A DNA stretch of 64,000 nt from Trinickia caryophylli (GTDB lineage Bacteria > Pseudomonadota > Gammaproteobacteria > Burkholderiales > Burkholderiaceae), in the NCBI RefSeq assembly GCF_034424545.1, contig NZ_CP139970.1, positions 1,302,001 through 1,366,000 of the forward strand, read 5' to 3'. Positions within the stretch are counted from its first letter, which is position 1. Each line of letters begins with the position of its first letter. The translations under genes and the position numbers were made by a program. Below, piece after piece: positions 29,021-38,637 of this stretch. The notes beneath the pieces were generated by a model. That model saw only the letters and a list, made by a program, of their open reading frames with translations. It had not been told where the DNA came from and ran no database searches.

Positions 29021-32000
29021 ATGTCCGACAGCAAGGAATCCGTCGAAAAGGCCGTTGCCGGACCTGCGCGCCCCGATCTTCGTCTGCTGCGCCGAGCGCT
29101 GAAGGCGTCGCTCGCGGTCGCCGCCATCATCTACTTCGTCGTCGGCGCTGCATTCCTCGGCCTGCGCTACCTCGTTCTCCCGCGTATCGACACGTTCCGT
29201 CCGCGTATCGAGGCCCTCGTTTCGAGCAGGCTGCACGTCGAGCTGCGCATCGGCCGGCTCGATGCGCATTGGTCGGGGCTCGAACCGGGCGTCGACGTGA
29301 CGGACCTCGAGATCCATGATCGCAACGGCGCGCTCGCCCTCTCGGTGCCGCGCGCCACGGCCACGCTCTCGTGGAGCGCATTGATGCGCGGCAAGGCGAC
29401 ACTGGCAAGCCTCGTCGTCGAGCGCCCCGACGTGCTCGTCGAGCGCGCGCCCGACGGCAGTTTGTCGGTGGCCGGCGTGCAGGTGCCGACGATGCACACC
29501 AGCAGCGACTCGACCTTCTCGAGCTGGGTGCTCTCGCAGCATGCGATCGTCCTGCGCGGCGGCACGCTGCGGTGGCGCGACGGGCAGCGTAAAGCGCCGG
29601 AGCTCGCGCTGCACGACATACGCGCGGCGATCTTCAACCAGGGCCTCTCGCACCGCGTCGCGCTGCAGGCACCAGCCGACGGCACCGTGCTCAAGGGGCC
29701 GCTCGACTTTCGCGCGCGGTTCCGCCATCTGCCGCTGCACGAAATCGGCGCACCGCAAAACTGGAGTGGGCAAGCCTACGTCTCCACGGGCCCGGTCGAT
29801 CTTCCCTCGCTCGCGCGCTACGTGAAGGTGCCGTTCACGCTGTATGCGGGGCGCATCGACAACGCGATCTGGACCACGTTCTCGGGCGGCCAGTTGCGCT
29901 CGGCGCAAGGCGAGCTCCAGGGCAGCGATATCGCCCTGCGGGTGCGGCCGACCCAACCGCCGCTCGACGTACCAGCGGCTCGTTTCGGCTGGGCGGCGCA
30001 AATCGCGCCGCAAAGCGACTACCGCATCCGACTGACCAATTTGCACGCCGAACTCGGCCAGCCGCCGCTCGCGGACGGAACGCCGGTCAGCCGCACGCTC
30101 GCGTTCGAGACATTGACGGGCCGCTACCGCGTGCCCGACGCGCGCCATGGGCAGTTGATGAGCGTGGCGGGGGACCGCGTCGATCTGGGCGTGCTCGCGG
30201 AATTCAGCCGGGCGCTGCCCGTACCGGAGCGCTTCCTCGACGAACTCGTGCGGTTCGATCCGCGTGGGCTCGTCGCGAACTACGCGATCGAGGTCGAGCG
30301 CGCGCGCCCCGAAACTTCGCAGGCGGTGAGCGAGCAGCGCACCGCAGGCACGGCCCCCATCATCCGCTACAGGGTAAAAGGCGAACTCGAAGGCGTGAGC
30401 GTCGCGGCACAGGAACCGCCGCCGGGGCTCTCGGCGGCCGGCCACCCGCGCGCGGGGCTGCCCGGCTTCGAAAATCTCTGGGGAGCGATCGACGCGGACG
30501 AGACACGCGGCACGGCCACGGTCGATACAGCCAACGCCACCATCACACTGCCGGGCGAGTTCGACGATCCGCGCCTGGCGTTCGATCGCCTGCGCGGCCA
30601 CGGAAGCTGGACGATCACGCCGGCGCCGGGCGAGCCGCACAAGGCGTTCGCGGTGAACGTGCCGGAGTTGAGTGTCGCGAACGCCGATACGGCAGGCAGC
30701 GTCGTGGCGACCTACACGAACCCGGGCCACGGCCGCGGTGTGCTCGAACTCGCCGCGAAAATCGATCGTGCGACCCTCCCGAGCATTCCGCGGTATCTGC
30801 CGACGAGCATCGGCGAGCACCTGCGTCACTATCTCGGCCACGCGCTGAAAGACGGCGTTGCGCGCAACGCGACGATCGAGGTGCGCGGCGGCCTCGACAA
30901 ATTCCCCTACTCGCGCGAGCCCACCGCAGGCATCTTCAAGGTCGTCGCGCCGTTTGCCGGCGGCAAGTTCGACCCGTCGCCGTACCCGCCCAAGACGCTC
31001 AAGAGCGGCGAGCCGGACTACTGGCCAGCGCTCGAGGGAATCGACGGCGTCTTCACGCTGGCCCAGAACGTTTTGCGCTTCGATATCGACGCGGCCCGCT
31101 ACAAACGCGTCGTGCTCGACCGCGTCAACGGCCGCATCGACGATCTCGGCAACCATGCGTCGAGCCTCGTGATCGACGGCCGGGCGCACGGGCCGCTCGC
31201 CGATTTCCTCGGCTATCTCAACGAGAGCGCGGCAGGCAGCATGACGGGGCACGTCGCGGAGAAAGTGCGGGCGAACGGGGCCGCCACGCTCGACCTGACG
31301 CTCACCGTGCCGCGTACGAACGAGCCGCAGGTGGGCGTGAGCGGCACCGTCGGCCTCATCGACAGCACGATCGAGCGCGATCAATGGCCACCGCTCGACC
31401 GGCTTCGGGGGCGCGTGCACTTTACGGAACATACGCTCGCGCTCGAGCACGTCACGGGCCGCTGGCTCGGAGGCGAGGTACGCGCCAACGGCACGCTTGC
31501 AACCGACGGCCGCTATGCATTCGACGTCGATGGACGCATAGCGGCCGACAGCGCGCGCGACCTCGACCTGCAGGGGCCGGCCGGCAAGCTGCTGGCACAC
31601 GTGTACGGCGCGGCGCCGTATTCGCTTCAGATCCGCGGCGCCAGAAACGGCACCCCGCAAATCGTCGCGCGCTCGGATCTGACCGGCCTCGCGCTCGATT
31701 TGCCGGAACCGCTCAACAAGGCGCTCGGCACGCCAATGCCCTTCTCGTTCACCGTCAAGCCTACCGAAGCCGGCAATGGCGCGCTTTCGCGCGCCGAACT
31801 CGAACTGGGCCCGATCGCGGCCACCTATCTCCTGCGCCGCGATGCGACGCAGACCTCGCTCGCTCACGCCCTCAAGGTCGAGCAGGGTGCGATCGGCATC
31901 GGCCGCCCCGCTGCGCTGACCGGTTCGGGCGTGAACGTGGTTGCCACGCTGCCCTCGCTCGATGCGGATGCCTGGCGCGCCCTCGTCGGCGAACTGCACG

Positions 32001-33214
32001 CCGGCGCGCCGCAAAGCAAGGCTGGGCAACCGGCGGGCAGCGCCGCGGATCCGCTGCGGCAGTTCAAGCCAACGCAGTTGAAGGCCCACGTGGGCGAGCT
32101 GACGCTCCTCGAGCGTCGATGGACCGGCGTCGAGTTCGACGGCTCGGGCGTGCCGGGCAACTGGCAAGCCACGATCGCATCGGATCAGCTCGCGGGCACG
32201 CTGGCCTGGGAGCCTCGCGCGGCCGGCAACGACAGCGGCCTTCTGAAAGCGCATCTCACGAAAGCCGTCATTCCCGAGAGTACGCATCACGATCTCGTCG
32301 GGCAGATTTCCTCGGCGACGAGAGAACAGATGCCGGCCATCGATCTGCTCATCGACGATTTGACGGTGCGCGGGCACCGCTTCGGGCGGCTCGCAGTCGA
32401 CGCGCACAACCGGGAAGAAGACGGCATGCCTGTCTGGCAGCTCGACAAGCTGGAACTCACGAACGCGGCAGCCCACCTGGTCGCAACAGCAAACTGGCGC
32501 ACTACGCGGCGGCTGAGCGCCGCGGCCGCAGACGAAGATGCGCCACGTCGCACGGCGATCGATTTCAAGCTCGACATCGCAGACGCGGGCGCGCTGCTCG
32601 ATCAGCTCGGCCTGCCGCGCACGGTCAAGGCGGGCACCGGCTCGCTCTCGGGCAAGATGTTCTGGCGTGGTGGCCCGACAGCCGTCGACTACCCCACGCT
32701 GCACGGCCAGATGGCGCTCGATCTGCGTCACGGCCAGGTTCTCAAGGTCGACCCGGGGGTCGCGAAACTGTTGGGCGTGCTGAGCCTGCAAAGCCTCGCG
32801 CGGGTAGTCACGCTGAACTTCAGGGACGTACTCGGCGAAGGGCTGCCTTTCGAAAGCATCACGGGCAAGGGGCGCGTGATAGACGGCATCGGCCATCTCG
32901 ACGACTTCCATATCGTGACGGCGCCGGCCCGGGCCGACGTGACGGGCACGGTGAACCTCGCCGCCGAAACGCAGGACCTGCGGGTCATGGTCACGCCGAC
33001 GCTGAATGCCGGTTCGGCCGTCATCGCGGCAGCCATCGTCAACCCGCTGCTCGGCCTGGGGGCGTTCGTGGCGAACCTGGCACTGTCGGAGTCGATCGCC
33101 CACGCGTTCGCGAGCCGCTACACGATAACGGGGTCATGGTCCCATCCCACCGTCGAGCGACTGTCGGGCGATCGGGGTAAGATGACTGCTCCGACAGAAG
33201 CGATCCACGAGTGA
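29021..33214 (+). CDS. yhdP: YhdP family AsmA-like envelope protein
   Basis: Very large (1397-residue) membrane-anchored protein of the YhdP/AsmA-like group, which bridges the inner and outer membranes and carries phospholipids. One N-terminal transmembrane helix (LAVAAIIYFVVGAAFLGLRY, about residues 28-47) is followed by an AsmA-like start (FRPRIEALVSSRLHVELRIG) and a long beta-rich periplasmic part with repeated short strands. The C-terminal region has GSLSGKMFWRGGP, LRHGQVLKVDPGVAKLLGVL and LNFRDVLGEGLPF, a signature shared by YhdP proteins, and ends with a hydrophobic segment before ITGSWSHPTVERL. Its stop overlaps a possible GTG start of the next gene. Codon use matches the genome. Confidence 0.9.
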   Translation: MSDSKESVEKAVAGPARPDLRLLRRALKASLAVAAIIYFVVGAAFLGLRYLVLPRIDTFRPRIEALVSSRLHVELRIGRLDAHWSGLEPGVDVTDLEIHDRNGALALSVPRATATLSWSALMRGKATLASLVVERPDVLVERAPDGSLSVAGVQVPTMHTSSDSTFSSWVLSQHAIVLRGGTLRWRDGQRKAPELALHDIRAAIFNQGLSHRVALQAPADGTVLKGPLDFRARFRHLPLHEIGAPQNWSGQAYVSTGPVDLPSLARYVKVPFTLYAGRIDNAIWTTFSGGQLRSAQGELQGSDIALRVRPTQPPLDVPAARFGWAAQIAPQSDYRIRLTNLHAELGQPPLADGTPVSRTLAFETLTGRYRVPDARHGQLMSVAGDRVDLGVLAEFSRALPVPERFLDELVRFDPRGLVANYAIEVERARPETSQAVSEQRTAGTAPIIRYRVKGELEGVSVAAQEPPPGLSAAGHPRAGLPGFENLWGAIDADETRGTATVDTANATITLPGEFDDPRLAFDRLRGHGSWTITPAPGEPHKAFAVNVPELSVANADTAGSVVATYTNPGHGRGVLELAAKIDRATLPSIPRYLPTSIGEHLRHYLGHALKDGVARNATIEVRGGLDKFPYSREPTAGIFKVVAPFAGGKFDPSPYPPKTLKSGEPDYWPALEGIDGVFTLAQNVLRFDIDAARYKRVVLDRVNGRIDDLGNHASSLVIDGRAHGPLADFLGYLNESAAGSMTGHVAEKVRANGAATLDLTLTVPRTNEPQVGVSGTVGLIDSTIERDQWPPLDRLRGRVHFTEHTLALEHVTGRWLGGEVRANGTLATDGRYAFDVDGRIAADSARDLDLQGPAGKLLAHVYGAAPYSLQIRGARNGTPQIVARSDLTGLALDLPEPLNKALGTPMPFSFTVKPTEAGNGALSRAELELGPIAATYLLRRDATQTSLAHALKVEQGAIGIGRPAALTGSGVNVVATLPSLDADAWRALVGELHAGAPQSKAGQPAGSAADPLRQFKPTQLKAHVGELTLLERRWTGVEFDGSGVPGNWQATIASDQLAGTLAWEPRAAGNDSGLLKAHLTKAVIPESTHHDLVGQISSATREQMPAIDLLIDDLTVRGHRFGRLAVDAHNREEDGMPVWQLDKLELTNAAAHLVATANWRTTRRLSAAAADEDAPRRTAIDFKLDIADAGALLDQLGLPRTVKAGTGSLSGKMFWRGGPTAVDYPTLHGQMALDLRHGQVLKVDPGVAKLLGVLSLQSLARVVTLNFRDVLGEGLPFESITGKGRVIDGIGHLDDFHIVTAPARADVTGTVNLAAETQDLRVMVTPTLNAGSAVIAAAIVNPLLGLGAFVANLALSESIAHAFASRYTITGSWSHPTVERLSGDRGKMTAPTEAIHE

Positions 33215-33255
33215 CGCGCCGCGCCCCGCAGGCGTTGCGCTCGCCGCCCCGACCG

Positions 33256-34101
33256 ATGAGCGATCGACAAGACCTACCGACGAAGCCATTTCGCGTCGCC
33301 GCGCTGCAGATGGTCAGCACGCCCGATCGCGAGCGCAATCTCGACGCTGCCGCGCAACTCGTCGCCGAAGCCGCCGCCGCCGGCGCCGAGCTCGTGCTGC
33401 TGCCCGAGTACTTCTGCTTCATGGGCCATAAGGAGACGGACAAGCTGGCTGTGCGCGAAGCGTACGGCGATGGTCCGATCCAGCGCTTTCTCGCCGATAC
33501 GGCACGCCGCCACCGCGTGTGGGTCATCGGCGGCACGCTGCCGCTCGCGGCGGGCGGAGCCGCGGCGGACGCCACCCGCGTACTCAACACGACACTCGTG
33601 TTCGGGCCCGACGGTACTCAAGAGGCGCGCTACGACAAGATCCATCTTTTCAACTTCGAGAAAGGCAGCGAATCGTTCGACGAGGCGCGCACGATCCAGC
33701 CCGGCAAGGAGGTGCGCACGTTCGAGGCCCCGCTTGGCCGAGTGGGGCTGTCCGTCTGCTACGATCTGCGCTTTCCCGAGCTTTACCGCCGCATGGGGGA
33801 TGTCGCGCTGATCGTCGTACCCTCGGCGTTCACCTACACCACGGGGCGTGCGCATTGGGAGACGCTGCTGCGCGCGCGGGCGGTCGAAAACCAATGCTAC
33901 GTGCTTGCCGCGGCGCAAGGCGGCACGCACGAAAACGGCCGGCGCACCTGGGGTCACAGTATGCTGATCGACCCGTGGGGCGAGATCGTCGCCGTGCGCG
34001 CGCAAGAAGGCGCGGGCGTGGTGGCGGGCGACATCGAGCGTACGCGCATCGACGAAGTCAGGCGCAGCCTGCCCGCGTGGCGCCATCGTGTGCTGGCCTA
34101 G
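33256..34101 (+). CDS. Carbon-nitrogen hydrolase (Nit1-type amidase)
   Basis: Nitrilase-superfamily amidase of 281 residues, most like Nit1/deaminated-glutathione amidase, a metabolite-repair enzyme. The catalytic triad is visible: Glu51 (LVLLPEYFCF), Lys128 (ARYDKIHLF) and Cys168 (GLSVCYDLRFPELYR). RAVENQCYVLAAAQGGTHEN and GHSMLIDPWGEIVA are further family blocks. I chose ATG at 33256; a GTG at 33211 that overlaps the yhdP stop would add 15 residues and could couple translation. The yhdP-nit-tldD order is common in Burkholderiales. Substrate assignment is family-level only. Confidence 0.88.
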   Translation: MSDRQDLPTKPFRVAALQMVSTPDRERNLDAAAQLVAEAAAAGAELVLLPEYFCFMGHKETDKLAVREAYGDGPIQRFLADTARRHRVWVIGGTLPLAAGGAAADATRVLNTTLVFGPDGTQEARYDKIHLFNFEKGSESFDEARTIQPGKEVRTFEAPLGRVGLSVCYDLRFPELYRRMGDVALIVVPSAFTYTTGRAHWETLLRARAVENQCYVLAAAQGGTHENGRRTWGHSMLIDPWGEIVAVRAQEGAGVVAGDIERTRIDEVRRSLPAWRHRVLA

Positions 34102-34239
34102 CGGGCGCCGTACGCACCGCGCGCAACGCCCAGGCGGCAGCCCGCCCGGGTTGCCGATACAACCGGCCCGAACCCCGAAACGAACGAAGCATCCGCAGCA
34201 AACTGCTCAACCGAACCGCTTTTCGCACGAACCATCCGC

Positions 34240-35706
34240 ATGAACATCATCGAACCCGGCATCCGCAATCTGGCGACGGCGAAAGACGCGCTGCTCGCAC
34301 CGTACGGCCTCGACGAGGCGCTCCTCACGCGCACGCTCGCCGATATCTTCACTCACCGCGTCGACTACGCGGACCTCTACTTTCAGGCAACGCGCAGCGA
34401 AGCCTGGAGTCTCGAGGAAGGCATCGTCAAGTCGGGCAGCTTCAGCATCGACCAGGGCGTAGGCGTGCGAGCCGTCTCGGGCGACCGCACGGCTTTCGCC
34501 TACTCCGACGACCTTTCTCCCGCAGCGCTCGCGCAGGCGGCCGCAGCCACGCGCTCGATCGCCAAGGCGGGCGGCGGCAAGCAGAAGATCAAGGTCGCCA
34601 CGACACTCAAAGGCGTGGCCGGCCGCGATCTCTATCTGCCGGCCGACCCGCTCGCCTCGCTCGACGCAACGGCGAAAGTGAAACTGCTCGAGCGCGTCGA
34701 GCAGATGGCGCGTGCAAAAGATCCGCGCGTGACGCAGGTGATGGCCGGGCTCGCGGGCGAATACGACGTCGTGCTCGTGGCGCGCAGCGACGGCGCGCTG
34801 GCGGCCGACGTGCGGCCGCTCGTGCGCGTTTCGGTAACCGTCATCGCGGAGCAGAACGGCCGGCGCGAGATCGGCACGGGCGGCGGCGGCGGCCGCTTCG
34901 ACTATGGCTACTTCACGGACGACGTCCTCGCGAGCTACGTACGCGACGCCGTCGATGCGGCGCTCGTCAATCTCGAAGCGCGGCCCGCGCCGGCCGGCAC
35001 GATGACAGTCGTGCTCGGGCCGGGCTGGCCCGGCGTGCTGCTGCACGAGGCGATCGGCCACGGCCTTGAGGGCGACTTCAACCGCAAGGGCTCGTCGGCA
35101 TTCGCGGGACGCATCGGTGAGCGCGTGGCGGCCAAGGGCGTGACGGTGGTGGACGACGGCACGCTGCCGAACCGGCGCGGCTCGCTCAACATCGATGACG
35201 AAGGCAACCCGACGCAGTGCACGACGCTGATCGAAGACGGCGTGCTGAAGGGCTACATCCAGGACACCCTCAACGCGCGGCTCATGAAGATGCCGGTGAC
35301 GGGCAATGCGCGGCGCGAATCGTATGCGGCGCTGCCGATGCCGCGCATGACCAACACCTACATGCTCAATGGCGACAAGGACCCACGGGAGATCCTCGCG
35401 TCGGTGAAGAACGGCCTTTACGCAGTCAACTTCGGCGGTGGCCAGGTCGATATCACCAACGGCAAGTTCGTGTTCTCGGCATCCGAGGCGTACATGATCG
35501 AAGACGGCAAGGTGACGTACCCGGTGAAAGGTGCGACGCTGATCGGCAGCGGGCCCGAGTCGCTCAAGTACGTGACGATGATCGGCAATGACATGTCACT
35601 CGATACCGGCGTGGGCGTGTGCGGAAAGGAAGGCCAAAGCGTGCCGGTGGGTGTCGGCCAGCCGACGCTGCGCATCGAGAAGATGACGGTAGGCGGCACG
35701 CTCTGA
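34240..35706 (+). CDS. tldD: Metalloprotease TldD
   Basis: Catalytic subunit of the TldD/TldE zinc protease that degrades unfolded or leader peptides. 488 residues. The metal motif HEAIGH falls at 269-274 in [19 protein letters not shown]. Other TldD blocks are [60 protein letters not shown] and [20 protein letters not shown]. The partner TldE/PmbA is not in this window. The 354 bases after the stop hold the aroG attenuator. Confidence 0.95.
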   Translation: MNIIEPGIRNLATAKDALLAPYGLDEALLTRTLADIFTHRVDYADLYFQATRSEAWSLEEGIVKSGSFSIDQGVGVRAVSGDRTAFAYSDDLSPAALAQAAAATRSIAKAGGGKQKIKVATTLKGVAGRDLYLPADPLASLDATAKVKLLERVEQMARAKDPRVTQVMAGLAGEYDVVLVARSDGALAADVRPLVRVSVTVIAEQNGRREIGTGGGGGRFDYGYFTDDVLASYVRDAVDAALVNLEARPAPAGTMTVVLGPGWPGVLLHEAIGHGLEGDFNRKGSSAFAGRIGERVAAKGVTVVDDGTLPNRRGSLNIDDEGNPTQCTTLIEDGVLKGYIQDTLNARLMKMPVTGNARRESYAALPMPRMTNTYMLNGDKDPREILASVKNGLYAVNFGGGQVDITNGKFVFSASEAYMIEDGKVTYPVKGATLIGSGPESLKYVTMIGNDMSLDTGVGVCGKEGQSVPVGVGQPTLRIEKMTVGGTL

Positions 35707-35782
35707 ATCCGCAGCGCGGCGCCGTTAATCTGCGTCGTTTTGACCGATTATGCGGATTTTCCGCGTTTTCCGGGCGTGCAGC

Positions 35783-35811
35783 TTGCCAGCCACGCCCGGC
35801 GGGCGTATAAA
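35783..35811 (+). promoter_or_regulatory. Sigma-70 promoter of the aroG leader transcript
   Basis: TTGCCA (35783-35788) and TATAAA (35806-35811) are separated by exactly 17 bases. The start point would be near 35818, about 31 bases before the leader-peptide ATG and 240 bases before aroG. Confidence 0.8.
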
Positions 35812-35848
35812 AGCGGGAGCACCCTTTTTGACGAGCTTCAAAGCCGCC

Positions 35849-35917
35849 ATGACCACGAAGTTTTATTTTTACTTCTTTTGGTATCTCAGTCCGCCGGCGG
35901 ATCGAGAGGGGTGTTAG
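35849..35917 (+). CDS. Aromatic-amino-acid leader peptide of the aroG attenuator (22 aa)
   Basis: Short ORF whose product starts MTTK, continues FYFYFFWY and ends LSPPADREGC. Codons 5-12 are eight consecutive aromatic codons: four Phe, three Tyr and one Trp, the three end products of the pathway opened by DAHP synthase. It begins about 31 bases after a good promoter start and stops 30 bases before the terminator hairpin. The peptide itself is not expected to have a function; ribosome stalling on the aromatic codons is the presumed sensor. A weak Shine-Dalgarno (GACGAG) lies somewhat far upstream, which would give modest translation. Mechanism is inferred from layout. Confidence 0.85.
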   Translation: MTTKFYFYFFWYLSPPADREGC

Positions 35918-35977
35918 CGCACTGCGCAAACCCGAATTCCCGAAAGAACCGCCGGCAGAGCCCGGCGGTTTTTTTTT
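35891..35977 (+). promoter_or_regulatory. Transcription attenuator controlling aroG
   Basis: CCGCCGGCGG (35891-35900), at the end of the leader ORF, is complementary to both arms of the terminator stem. Its second half, CCGGCGG (35894-35900), can pair with CCGCCGG (35949-35955), the 5' arm. A ribosome stalled on codons 5-12 would leave this segment free to form the antiterminator; a ribosome reaching the stop codon would cover it and let the terminator fold. Confidence 0.75.
35947..35977 (+). terminator. Intrinsic terminator of the aroG leader
   Basis: AACCGCCGG (35947-35955), loop CAGAGC, CCGGCGGTT (35962-35970), followed by seven more T residues to 35977. A nine-base-pair GC-rich stem with a T run lies between the leader peptide and aroG, 84 bases before the aroG ATG. 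Confidence 0.9.
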
Positions 35978-36060
35978 GCCGCGGCTCGCCAAGACCAGCC
36001 GAGCCGCGGACGCGCACCACACCGACCGCACCGCGCCGAATCGATAAGGAGAAACGAAGC

Positions 36061-37134
36061 ATGCCCCCCCACAACACCGACGATGTCCGCATTCGCGAAC
36101 TCAAGGAACTGACGCCGCCCGCGCATCTGCTCCGGGAGTTTCCCTGCGCGGAGCCGGTTGCCGATCTGATTTTCACCACGCGCGCAGCGTTGCATCGGAT
36201 CCTGCACGGCATGGACGACCGGCTCATCGTCGTGATCGGCCCCTGCTCGATACACGATCCGGAGGCGGCGCTCGACTATGCCCGCCGCCTCGCGCCCGAG
36301 CGCAAGCGTTTCGCGGGGGAGCTCGAGATCGTCATGCGCGTGTACTTCGAAAAGCCGCGCACGACGGTGGGCTGGAAGGGCCTCATCAACGATCCGCATC
36401 TCGACAACAGCTTCAAGATCAACGAAGGTCTGCGCACGGCTCGCGAACTGCTCGTCGGGATCAACGAGCTCGGCGTGCCCGCCGGCACCGAGTATCTCGA
36501 CATGATCAGCCCGCAATACATTGCCGATCTCGTGTCGTGGGGCGCCATCGGGGCCCGCACGACCGAATCGCAGGTGCATCGCGAACTGGCCTCGGGGCTG
36601 TCCTGCCCCGTGGGCTTCAAAAACGGCACCGACGGCAACGTCAAGATCGCCGTCGATGCGATCAAGGCGGCCTCACAGCCGCACCATTTCCTGTCGGTGA
36701 CGAAGGGCGGCCATTCGGCCATCGTCTCGACGGCCGGCAACGAGGATTGCCACGTGATCCTGCGCGGCGGCAAAGTGCCAAACTACGATGCCGAGAGCGT
36801 CGATGCCGCCTGCTCGGCCATCAGCAAATCGGGCCTCGCCGCGCGTCTTATGATCGACGCAAGCCACGCGAACAGCTCGAAAAAGCACGAGAACCAGATT
36901 CCCGTGTGCGCCGACATCGGCCGGCAGGTCGCAGCGGGCGACGAGCGTATCGTCGGCGTGATGGTCGAGTCGCACCTCGTCGCAGGGCGTCAGGATCTCG
37001 TGGAAGGGTGCCAGCTCACCTACGGGCAGAGCATTACCGACGCCTGCATCGGCTGGGACGAAAGCATCGGCGTGCTCGAAGGGCTGGCCGAAAGCGTCAA
37101 GGCACGCCGCATCGCGCGCGGCAGCGGGAATTGA
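36061..37134 (+). CDS. aroG: 3-deoxy-7-phosphoheptulonate (DAHP) synthase, class I
   Basis: First step of the shikimate pathway: condenses PEP with erythrose-4-phosphate. 357 residues, the AroF/G/H type. Conserved blocks are VVIGPCSIHDPEAALDYARR, VMRVYFEKPRTTVGWKGLIN, GARTTESQVHRELASGLSCP, VGFKNGTDGNVKIAVDA and DASHANSSKKHENQ. ATG at 36061 follows AAGGAG at good spacing (GATAAGGAGAAACGAAGC). Transcription passes through an attenuator with an aromatic leader peptide, so expression is probably controlled by charged tRNA for Phe, Tyr and Trp. Which amino acid inhibits the enzyme allosterically cannot be told from sequence. Confidence 0.96.
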   Translation: MPPHNTDDVRIRELKELTPPAHLLREFPCAEPVADLIFTTRAALHRILHGMDDRLIVVIGPCSIHDPEAALDYARRLAPERKRFAGELEIVMRVYFEKPRTTVGWKGLINDPHLDNSFKINEGLRTARELLVGINELGVPAGTEYLDMISPQYIADLVSWGAIGARTTESQVHRELASGLSCPVGFKNGTDGNVKIAVDAIKAASQPHHFLSVTKGGHSAIVSTAGNEDCHVILRGGKVPNYDAESVDAACSAISKSGLAARLMIDASHANSSKKHENQIPVCADIGRQVAAGDERIVGVMVESHLVAGRQDLVEGCQLTYGQSITDACIGWDESIGVLEGLAESVKARRIARGSGN

Positions 37135-37205
37135 ATCGCGGGCACCCGGAATGACCGGGATGCCCGCGGCGCGCATGGGCTCCCCATCTCGCCGCCCCCG
37201 AATGC

Positions 37206-37240
37206 AACAAGGGCCGCCCGTGTGCCGGGCGGCCCTTGTT
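37206..37240. terminator. Bidirectional terminator between aroG and hmp
   Basis: AACAAGGGCCGCCCG and CGGGCGGCCCTTGTT form a perfect 15-base-pair stem with a five-base loop. It lies between two convergent genes. The base of the stem is A/T-rich, giving a short T-containing tail on each strand. A second inverted repeat (GCGGGCACCC ... GGGATGCCCGC, about 37139-37169) lies just before it. Confidence 0.8.
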
Positions 37241-37296
37241 GTTTCTCGCCTGATCGGATCGGCGCGAACCGGCGGCGGCCGGCTCGCGCCTGCGCA

Positions 37297-38499
37297 TCAT
37301 ACAGCGCCTGAACCGAAAACTTCGGTGTGGATCCGCGCCGCATCGACGCCGAGCCCGATCAGCGCCTCGCGTTGCTGCTGCATGAACGGGATCGGGCCGC
37401 AGAGGTAGTAGTCGGCGTCCGGCAGCACCGCTTGGCCGGCGATGCGGGCGAAATCGATGCGCCCCGTGAAGTCGTAATCGACGCCTTCGCGGTCGCCTTC
37501 GCCCACTTCCTCGTAGAAGACCGCCCGCGAAACATTCGCGTGCGCGGCCACCGTCTTGGCGAGCCAATCCTTGAACGCATGCACGCGCCCGTTGCGGCAG
37601 GCATGCACGAACGAGACACGGCGCTGGCTGCCCTGCGCGATCAACGTCGACAGCATCGACATCATCGGCGTGATGCCGACGCCGCCCGAGACGAGCACGA
37701 CCGGCGTCGTCTTGTCGAGATCGAGGCAGAACTCGCCCATCGGCGCCGTCACCTCGACGATCGCGCCTTCTTCCACGCCATCGTGCAGCAGCGTCGACAG
37801 ACGTCCCGCCGGCAACGTCTCCTTCGCCGCTTCGCGCTTGACCGAAATGCGCAGCCACTTTCCATTCGGCGCATCGGACAAACTGTATTGGCGCGGCTGA
37901 TCGACGCCGAGCTCGCCCACGTAACGCTTGACCGTCACGAACTGGCCAGGGCGGAAACCGCAGGCCTGAGCGCCGTCGGCAGGGGTCAGATAGAAGGACG
38001 TGATTTCGTCGCTTTCCACCTGCTTGCGGGAGACCACGAACGGACGGTAGCCACTCCACGGGGCCTGCTCGTAGAGCTTCGCCTCAGCACCGATCATGAT
38101 CTGGGCGAGCTGCGCGTAGGCCGCGCGCCATGCTTCGAGCGTTGCCTCGTCGACGGCATCGCCGAGCACCTCCACCACCGATGCCAGCAGATTTTCGCCG
38201 ACGATCGGGTAGTGCTCCGGGCGAATGTTCAAGCTCGCATGCTTGTTGGCAATACGGCCCACGGCAGCGCCAAGCGCGCCGAGGTTGTCGATGTTGGCCG
38301 CATAGGCGTAGACAGCATGCGCGAGCACGTCGGCCTGGCTGCCGCTCGTCTGATGCGTCTGGTTGAACAGATTGCGCAGCTCCGGGCGGTTGGCGAACAT
38401 CCGGCGGTAAAAGTGCTTCGTGATGACGGCGCCGTGCTCGGCGAAAACCGGTGCCGTCGCCTTGACGCGCGTGATCTGATCGGGGGTAAGCGGGGACAT
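37297..38499 (-). CDS. hmp: Flavohaemoprotein (nitric oxide dioxygenase)
   Basis: Detoxifies NO to nitrate using O2 and NAD(P)H. 400 residues from ATG at 38499 (MSPLTPDQITRVKATAPVFA), which has CGAGGAG in front. The globin domain (1-140) has the proximal histidine in NKHASLNIRPEHYPIVGENL. The reductase part shows RQYSLSDAP for FAD binding, LVSGGVGITPMMSML for NAD binding and a C-terminal YLCGPIPFMQQQ. A palindrome resembling an NsrR site lies 20 bases upstream of the start. It is transcribed toward aroG. Confidence 0.95.
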   Translation of the reverse strand: MSPLTPDQITRVKATAPVFAEHGAVITKHFYRRMFANRPELRNLFNQTHQTSGSQADVLAHAVYAYAANIDNLGALGAAVGRIANKHASLNIRPEHYPIVGENLLASVVEVLGDAVDEATLEAWRAAYAQLAQIMIGAEAKLYEQAPWSGYRPFVVSRKQVESDEITSFYLTPADGAQACGFRPGQFVTVKRYVGELGVDQPRQYSLSDAPNGKWLRISVKREAAKETLPAGRLSTLLHDGVEEGAIVEVTAPMGEFCLDLDKTTPVVLVSGGVGITPMMSMLSTLIAQGSQRRVSFVHACRNGRVHAFKDWLAKTVAAHANVSRAVFYEEVGEGDREGVDYDFTGRIDFARIAGQAVLPDADYYLCGPIPFMQQQREALIGLGVDAARIHTEVFGSGAV

Positions 38500-38518
38500 A
38501 TCGTTCGGGCTCCTCGTT

Positions 38519-38541
38519 AACATACATCAAGAATACTTGTT
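38519..38541. promoter_or_regulatory. NsrR-like operator upstream of hmp
   Basis: Half-sites AACATACATCA and GAATACTTGTT, separated by one base, give the 11-1-11 layout of NsrR sites (consensus half AANATGCATTT), with about three mismatches per half. The site lies 20 bases before the hmp ATG, flanked by GTTAAC on both sides. Confidence 0.4.
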
Positions 38542-38637
38542 AACAGAGGCGTTTCGACATAGGGCAATTTGTCGCAGTGCAGCGCAGGGCTGCGCGCCGC
38601 CGGAGCAAGGGGGCGAGCGACCCCGCCCCTTTGCCGC

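Noticed and set aside
28775..33103. 1442-codon open frame antisense to yhdP
   Set aside because: Arginine-rich translation without domains, created by the GC-rich codon bias of yhdP on the other strand; the sense product is a clear family member.
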